This document shows, in pieces, positions 59,170 to 64,000 of a stretch of 64,000 nt of DNA. Location of the stretch: positions 1 through 64,000 of the forward strand of contig NZ_WOTD01000010.1 in NCBI RefSeq assembly GCF_011516885.1, written 5' to 3'. The DNA comes from Acetobacter lambici (GTDB lineage Bacteria > Pseudomonadota > Alphaproteobacteria > Acetobacterales > Acetobacteraceae). A model generated the notes under the pieces. The model ran no database searches, was not told the origin of the DNA, and saw nothing but the letters and a program-made list of their open reading frames with translations. Positions within the stretch are counted from its first letter, which is position 1, and the number at the start of each line of letters is the position of its first letter. Made by a program: the position numbers and the translations under genes.

Positions 59170-60440
59170 AGGGCCTGCTCCCTACACTCAACCGGCTGAT
59201 GCCACTGATGATGGTGGTCTTTCTGGTGCTTGCCAGCATCCAGATCGTGCTCAGCCTGCATCTTTCCCTGCATTCCGCGGCCCATGTGCTGCAATGGTGT
59301 GCATCCGCATGGCCTGTTCTGGCTGCAACCGGCCTTATGCTGAGTGTTGCGGGACTGCTGTTTGAAACTCGGGCCGAACATCTGGCCCGCAAAGGGCTAC
59401 TACGCCGACGGGGGTTCATCATGGACGTTCTTGCCAGACTGACCAATCGCGCCGAACTGGAAGAAATGCTTGCGCGCGAACAGCGCGAAACCACAATCGA
59501 TGCCGAGGAACTGGCCGCAAACCTGCGCGCGCGCGTGATCGGGCAGGATCAGGTGTGCGAGGATATTGCCGTCCAGCTCCGCCGCCGCCTTGCCCTGCAG
59601 ATCCGTGGCAAGCCGGTTGGCATCTTTTTGCTCGCAGGCCCTCCGGGCACGGGCAAAACCTACCTTGCCAAGCAGATGGCCCGCCAGCTTGAACGCCCCC
59701 TGCTGCATTTTGACATGACGCAGATGAGCAGCCCCCACGCCGCCACCCAGCTTTTTGGCTCGCCCAAAGGCTATGTCGGCTCGGACACTTACGGCAAGCT
59801 GACCGGCGGGCTGAAGGAAAAGCCCGACGCCGTGGTGCTGCTCGACGAAATTGAAAAAGCCCACCCCGATGTGTTCAAAAAATTCCTGACCGCATGGAAC
59901 GACGGGCATATTACCGAAGCCTCGACCGGGCAGCAGATTTCCACCGTCCGGGCCATTTTTGTGCTGACCTCCAACATTGCCACCGATGCCCTGACCGAAA
60001 TTGCCGACCGCCTGCATGACGACCCCGACCGCATGCGTGCCGAATCGGTCGAGGCACTGCGTCAGGCTGGCTTTGCGCCAGAAGTGCTCAACCGGCTGGA
60101 CCGTATTTTTGTCTTCCGTGCCCTGCGTGGGCTGGATATTGCCCGCGTGGGCGCGCTGGAAATTGAAGCCATGATCGAAGGCTACGGCCTGAAGGTGGAA
60201 ACCAGCGGGATTGATGCATCCCTGCTGCTGGATGTCATGCGCCGCCAGAGCCGTATGGGCGATGCCGCCTCCGCGCGGGATCTGGTCCGCTCGATTGAGG
60301 ATATGATCAGCGAATCCCTTATTGTTGCCCGCCAGCAGGGGGCCAGCATGGTCCGGCTGGTCAAGGAGGACGATGGCACCGTGGTGGCCAAGGTGGCCGA
60401 CAACCGTGATGACGGGCTCCATGCCCGCCTGACCCCCTGA
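59166..60440 (+). CDS. membrane-anchored single-module AAA+ ATPase (ClpB-D2-like)
   Basis: A 424-residue protein. Two hydrophobic helices (about 10-34 and 46-66) precede a linker and one AAA+ module: RARVIGQDQVCEDIAVQLRR (121-140), Walker A GPPGTGKT (158-165), pore-loop KGYVGSD (201-207), Walker B VVLLDE (223-228), sensor 1 LTSN (267-270), arginine finger LNRLDRIFVF (308-317) and a sensor-2-type SARD (369-372). This is the order of ClpB/ClpA D2 and ClpX. It lacks the N-domain, first AAA ring and ClpP-binding IGF/IGL loop as far as I can see, so it is likely an unfoldase or remodeller at the inner membrane. Confidence 0.85.
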   Translation: MKGLLPTLNRLMPLMMVVFLVLASIQIVLSLHLSLHSAAHVLQWCASAWPVLAATGLMLSVAGLLFETRAEHLARKGLLRRRGFIMDVLARLTNRAELEEMLAREQRETTIDAEELAANLRARVIGQDQVCEDIAVQLRRRLALQIRGKPVGIFLLAGPPGTGKTYLAKQMARQLERPLLHFDMTQMSSPHAATQLFGSPKGYVGSDTYGKLTGGLKEKPDAVVLLDEIEKAHPDVFKKFLTAWNDGHITEASTGQQISTVRAIFVLTSNIATDALTEIADRLHDDPDRMRAESVEALRQAGFAPEVLNRLDRIFVFRALRGLDIARVGALEIEAMIEGYGLKVETSGIDASLLLDVMRRQSRMGDAASARDLVRSIEDMISESLIVARQQGASMVRLVKEDDGTVVAKVADNRDDGLHARLTP

Positions 60441-60489
60441 CCCAACCAGACGCGCCCCTGCCCGCCGCACCCACAACCAAGGTTACCGT

Positions 60490-61455
60490 ATGACCGCTTT
60501 TACCCGCCTGTGGCACCGTGCCCCGCTCTGGCGCACCGCACTGATAACCGCAGGCGTATGCGGCACATTATCTATCGTGTTCCCGGCCCCATGGCTGAGC
60601 AAAACCCTGCCGGGTTACGGCGCGCTCAGCAGCAAGGTCCGCCATATGCTGCCCTCCGCCATGGGCGGCACCGAAGCGAGTGATGCCCTCCACCCCGATG
60701 AGGACCAGCGCACGGTCTCCATCCCGCCCATGGATGCGCAGTTTGAGGGCTCGGTGGCCTTTGCGGGGCGGCAGTTACACCTGCCCGCAGGCAAATGGCA
60801 CCCGGTTGTGAACTTTCAGGACGACGTGGCCCACGGCGAGGTGCTGACAGCCCTGTACGTCCGCTCCGCACAGGGGATTGTAACCGGGCTGATTATTGCG
60901 CAGGCCACCACCCAGTCCCTGCCGGTGGCAGCCGTGCACATGATTCAGGATGAATGCCACAGCAGCTTCAACTTCATGAACGAGGCCGCCCCGCAGGATG
61001 GCAGCCGCAACGAATGCTGGATGACCACCCCCATACGGGTGGTGAACAACCTGTTCCTGACCTCCAACGAGGCGCTACAGGTGCTCCTGAGTGACCAGAT
61101 GTACATCCCCCCCGCCGTGCAGCGCCTGACCATGATGGGCTTTGACCTCCCCCCCATTCTGGTCGATGCTGGCTGGAATCTGGTGGAAAAAAGCAAATCT
61201 GGCGCAGGGGTGGACTTTATGAGCGTACATACGCTGCTCAGCCCGGCAGAAGCCGGTGCGCGTAGGGTACCGGGCGAGCCGGAAAACTGGTCCCGCGCGG
61301 GCATGGCCGATTCGGGGGCTGTTACGGATTTTGTGCAGCGCACCAATAGCTGGCTGCGTGGCTGGGTGCCCACACTCCAGAACGGATTTGACAGCAAGCT
61401 GACCCCAAACTCTACCCCGTCCGAAGCCTCCATGGACCCGGCTTTTCACGGTTAA
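60490..61455 (+). CDS. membrane/periplasmic protein of unknown function (third gene of AAA+ module)
   Basis: A 321-residue protein with one N-terminal membrane helix (LITAGVCGTLSIVFPAPWLS) and a long periplasmic region. Two cysteines in DECHSSFNFMNEAAP and RNECWMTTPIRV could form a disulfide. YIPPAVQRLTMMGFDLPPIL is a distinctive stretch. There is no enzyme motif I can name. It lies 49 bp downstream of the AAA+ gene in the same direction and ends at a strong terminator, so it probably completes a three-gene operon. Confidence 0.65.
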   Translation: MTAFTRLWHRAPLWRTALITAGVCGTLSIVFPAPWLSKTLPGYGALSSKVRHMLPSAMGGTEASDALHPDEDQRTVSIPPMDAQFEGSVAFAGRQLHLPAGKWHPVVNFQDDVAHGEVLTALYVRSAQGIVTGLIIAQATTQSLPVAAVHMIQDECHSSFNFMNEAAPQDGSRNECWMTTPIRVVNNLFLTSNEALQVLLSDQMYIPPAVQRLTMMGFDLPPILVDAGWNLVEKSKSGAGVDFMSVHTLLSPAEAGARRVPGEPENWSRAGMADSGAVTDFVQRTNSWLRGWVPTLQNGFDSKLTPNSTPSEASMDPAFHG

Positions 61456-61508
61456 GGCAGTCAGGGCGGCCCCTGCCCTCCGGGGCTGGCAAGGCATACA
61501 CCGCACGC

Positions 61509-61540
61509 AAAAAAGCCGGGCACAGGACCCGGCTTTTTTT
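61509..61540. terminator. bidirectional rho-independent terminator
   Basis: Arms AGCCGGG and CCCGGCT enclose a 7-nt loop, with A-rich flank on the left and seven T on the right. It ends the AAA+ operon and, on the other strand, the LysR gene. Confidence 0.9.
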
Positions 61541-61569
61541 GTGTTGAGCACACTGCGTAAAAGTGACCC

Positions 61570-62499
61570 TTACAGAACGGGGGACAAAGCCCCGCCATCA
61601 CGCAGCAGATCGGCCGATACCTCGACCAGAAAGTCCATGACCGTGCGTGTGCGCAGCGGCAGGGTCCGCGGGCCGGTATGCACGGCGTAAAAAGGCAGGC
61701 CGGGTATGGCCCAGTCCGCAAACAGGCGGATCAGGCGGCCACTGGCCACGGCATCGCGCACCTGAAAAGCCGGGAGCAAACCCACGCCAATGCCTGCTTC
61801 CACTGCGTACATAACGGCTTCGCTGCTATTGGCGCGGAACACGGCGGAAGGCGCAATCACGCTCTCTTCCCCATCGCGCTCAAAGTTCCAGTCCAGACGG
61901 CTGGAGCCGTAATTGTACACAACTCCGGGGTATTCGGTCAGCGCGCGGGGGTGTTCGGGGGTGCTATGGCGTTGCAGGCAGGCGGGGGAGGCCACCAGCC
62001 ATTTGTGCACCAGCCCAAGCTTGCGCGCGATCAGCGTGCCCTCGGCAATTTCGCCCACACGCACGGCCAGATCCAGCCCCTCTTCCACCAGATCTCCAAA
62101 GGAGTCGCGCATGACCACCTCCACCGACAGGTCGGGGTGGCGGTCGAGCAGTTCGCCCATCCTGCGGGTCAGGCACAGGCCAAAGGCCGTGGTCACACCC
62201 AGCCGGACAAGACCGGAGACCGAAGCCCGCCTGCGGCCCAGAACGGTTTCCGCCGTCTCCAGTATTTCCAGCACCTCATAGGCGTGGGGGAGCAGGCTGC
62301 GGCCATCCTCGGTCATGGTCAGGCTGCGTGTGGTGCGCGCAAACAGCGTTGTGCCGTAATGCGCCTCCAGCAAAGCAATATGACGGGAGATTGTTGGCTG
62401 GCTCACCCCCGTCTCGCGCGAGACGGCGGAGAATGAGCCTGTAGCGGCAACACGCACAAAGCTGTGCAGTGCGGAAAGAAGATCCATGGAGTTCGGCAC
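61570..62499 (-). CDS. LysR family transcriptional regulator
   Basis: A 309-residue LysR-type regulator. The winged helix is ATGSFSAVSRETGVSQPTIS with RHIALLEAHYGTTLFARTTR; the effector-binding domain follows from about residue 90. The GTG at 62499 has AGGA just upstream; an ATG four codons later is also open. It lies downstream of an amino-acid ABC transporter gene on the same strand, separated by 243 bp. Its target and effector are unknown. Confidence 0.9.
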   Translation of the reverse strand: MPNSMDLLSALHSFVRVAATGSFSAVSRETGVSQPTISRHIALLEAHYGTTLFARTTRSLTMTEDGRSLLPHAYEVLEILETAETVLGRRRASVSGLVRLGVTTAFGLCLTRRMGELLDRHPDLSVEVVMRDSFGDLVEEGLDLAVRVGEIAEGTLIARKLGLVHKWLVASPACLQRHSTPEHPRALTEYPGVVYNYGSSRLDWNFERDGEESVIAPSAVFRANSSEAVMYAVEAGIGVGLLPAFQVRDAVASGRLIRLFADWAIPGLPFYAVHTGPRTLPLRTRTVMDFLVEVSADLLRDGGALSPVL

Positions 62500-62691
62500 C
62501 GTTTCCTGTGTAGGCGGCTAGCCCTCTCCAGTGCTGCCAACAACAACAGGAGAGACAGTTCAGAGTGTGCCGAAAAAATGGGCTCCAACCATCCCGCCCT
62601 GTCTCCAGCATGCTGTGTCAGGCTACGAGCTTGCCACCTTCCCTATTGCAGCAAGGTTAGGTTGGATACAACATAGACAGAACAAGAACCG

Positions 62692-62727
62692 GCCATGCCT
62701 ATAGCGCATTAAAGCTATAGACATGGC
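62692..62727. terminator. long stem-loop after the ABC transporter gene
   Basis: GCCATGCCTATAGC and GCTATAGACATGGC pair over 14 positions with one mismatch around an AT-rich 8-nt loop. It begins 15 bp past the transporter stop codon. No T run follows, so it is a likely but unproven terminator or mRNA-stabilising hairpin. Confidence 0.5.
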
Positions 62728-62742
62728 CGCGAGGTTACAGCC

Positions 62743-64000
62743 TTACCGGCGGCGGGTATGGGGCATGGCAAGGCGTTTTTCCGCCAGCCGCGCCAGCCGC
62801 ACAAAAGGCAGACCCAGCAGCAGGTACGCCGCACCCACCATCAGCCCCGTGCCAAAATAGTCAAAATAGGCCGAAGACAGGCGGATATAGGTCTGCGTAA
62901 GTTCGGTCAGGGTGATCACGCTGACCAGAGAGGAGTCCTTGAGCAACGAGATAAAGTCGTTGGTCATGACCGGCATAACCAGCCTGAACGCCTGCGGCAC
63001 CAGCACGTAGCGCAACGCCTGAGCGTGGGTCATGTTCAGGGCAAGGGCCGCTTCCATCTGCCCATGGGCGACCGATTGCAGGCCCGCTCGGTAGTTTTCG
63101 GCCTCATAGGCGGCATAGTTCATACCAAGGCTGACAACACCGGCCACAAAGGGAGACATGCTGATGCCAAATTCGGGCAGGCCGTAAAAAATGAACAGCA
63201 CCTGAATAAGCAGTGGCGTGCCCCGGACCAGTTCCACATAAATCCCGGCCAGCCATGCCAGCGGGCGGGGGCCATACAGGCGCAGCAGCGCCAGCCCAAG
63301 CCCAAGCCCCACCGCCACAACCATGGCGCACAGCGAAACCAGCAGCGTAAGCCCTGCTGCACGGACCAGTTGCGGCACAAAGCCAGCATAGCGTTCAAGC
63401 TTGACGCGAAAACCGCCCTTGCCCTGCAACTCGGCCACGTAGTTGTTCCACGCTGCCGGGGTGACGTTGGGCTGGGTGTGGTCGTTGGTCAGCTGCGCCA
63501 TTTCTGGCGTCCACAGGTCCCAGCGCACCAGAATGTGGTGCAGGCTGCCGTCCTGCTGCATGGACACAAGGGCTGCGTTCACCCGCTCGCGCAGTTCCGC
63601 GTTCTGGCCCTTGGCAAAGGCAATGCCGTACTGCACGCGGCCAATGGGTTCGCCCACAATATGCAGGGCGGGGTTTGTATCGCCGTAATATTTGGCAATG
63701 GGGCCGTCGATCAGAATGGCATCGGTGCGACCATTCACCAGATCCATGAACGCATCTGTTTCTTCATCATAGGTGCGTAGGGAGATCTTGGTGTTGTTGG
63801 TCAGCATACGCTCGGCCTGCGTATCCTTGATCGTGCCGACCGTGTGGCCTTCCAGATCTGCCATGGTGGTCAGCTGCTTGCCCTTGCGGCGCACCACCAG
63901 CCGTTCGGAGGTCACGTAATAAGGTATGCTGAAGTCAATGCCTTCAGCATGTTCATCGGTCATCTCGATCCCGCAGATGACCATGTCGTACAGGCCACGT
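62743..64000 (-). CDS. amino-acid ABC transporter, substrate-binding/permease fusion (5' end outside window)
   Basis: At least 418 residues; the N-terminus lies beyond the edge. The first part is the second half of a periplasmic binding protein of family 3: YDMVICGIEMTDEHAEGIDF, then GTIKDTQAERML and TDAILIDGPIAKYY. From about residue 215 of the visible part comes a HisM/GlnP-type permease with LYGPRPLAWLAGIYVELVRG, then EAALALNMTHAQALRYVLVP, the EAA motif. Binding protein and permease fused in one chain are known in the polar amino-acid importers. The ATPase is not in view. Confidence 0.88.
   Translation of the reverse strand, partial: RGLYDMVICGIEMTDEHAEGIDFSIPYYVTSERLVVRRKGKQLTTMADLEGHTVGTIKDTQAERMLTNNTKISLRTYDEETDAFMDLVNGRTDAILIDGPIAKYYGDTNPALHIVGEPIGRVQYGIAFAKGQNAELRERVNAALVSMQQDGSLHHILVRWDLWTPEMAQLTNDHTQPNVTPAAWNNYVAELQGKGGFRVKLERYAGFVPQLVRAAGLTLLVSLCAMVVAVGLGLGLALLRLYGPRPLAWLAGIYVELVRGTPLLIQVLFIFYGLPEFGISMSPFVAGVVSLGMNYAAYEAENYRAGLQSVAHGQMEAALALNMTHAQALRYVLVPQAFRLVMPVMTNDFISLLKDSSLVSVITLTELTQTYIRLSSAYFDYFGTGLMVGAAYLLLGLPFVRLARLAEKRLAMPHTRRR

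Overview
The window reads as chromosomal DNA from an acetic acid bacterium (Alphaproteobacteria, Acetobacteraceae; Acetobacter-like, though the genus cannot be fixed from sequence alone). Supporting signs are the high GC content, a circularly permuted two-piece tmRNA, an alpha-type SspB, a split F-type ATP synthase in which only the F0 genes with both b and b' sit together, a YlxR/L7Ae fusion between nusA and infB, and OpgC and large secreted or outer-membrane proteins typical of the group. About 60 genes are packed tightly on both strands. GTG and TTG starts are common. I see no rRNA, tRNA, CRISPR array or prophage. One insertion sequence (IS5 type) is cut by the left edge.

Layout. 1-530: end of an IS5-family element. 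566-8709 (minus): one long co-directional run dapF, mtaB, ftsY, atpI-B-E-F'-F, then a GT2/GT39 glycosyltransferase pair that follows atpF by 27 bp. 8839-15632: glyoxalase I, a large porin, a DEAD-box helicase, a small repeat-bearing secreted protein, and an S10 serine carboxypeptidase. 16036-17005: rplM-rpsI. 17209-19464: an exported protein of unknown function and an NAD(P)-binding epimerase-like protein. 19576-23017 (minus): pstC-pstA-pstB-phoU without a pstS; ilvD diverges from it. 25319-27013: a TetR regulator facing a short-chain dehydrogenase across a clear palindrome. 27485-29603: a secreted protein, a 33-residue membrane peptide and a quinone oxidoreductase. 29698-33696 (minus): an envelope operon of opgC, a DegP-like protease and an FUSC-like membrane protein.

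33847-40164: Mrp-type Fe-S ATPase, a Cys-rich secreted protein, thyX, then ssrA (two-piece tmRNA), sspB, class I fumarase and a VOC protein. The tmRNA tag and the ClpX adaptor that recognises such tags are neighbours. 40234-42698: a secreted glucoamylase-family protein and an orphan. 42876-49160: nucleotide-sugar and LPS-core genes: UDP-glucose dehydrogenase, galE, hldD, hldE and an AGE-family epimerase overlapping hldE. 49258-52279: dadA and alr, with a divergent Lrp-type regulator. 52366-58368 (minus): the classical rimP-nusA-ylxR/ylxQ-infB-rbfA operon.

58582-61455 is the least explained stretch. It is a three-gene operon: a single-pass membrane protein, a membrane-anchored single-module AAA+ unfoldase of the ClpB-D2 type, and a second membrane/periplasmic protein. 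It is the best candidate here for an undescribed system. A LysR regulator and a truncated substrate-binding/permease fusion of an amino-acid ABC transporter close the window.
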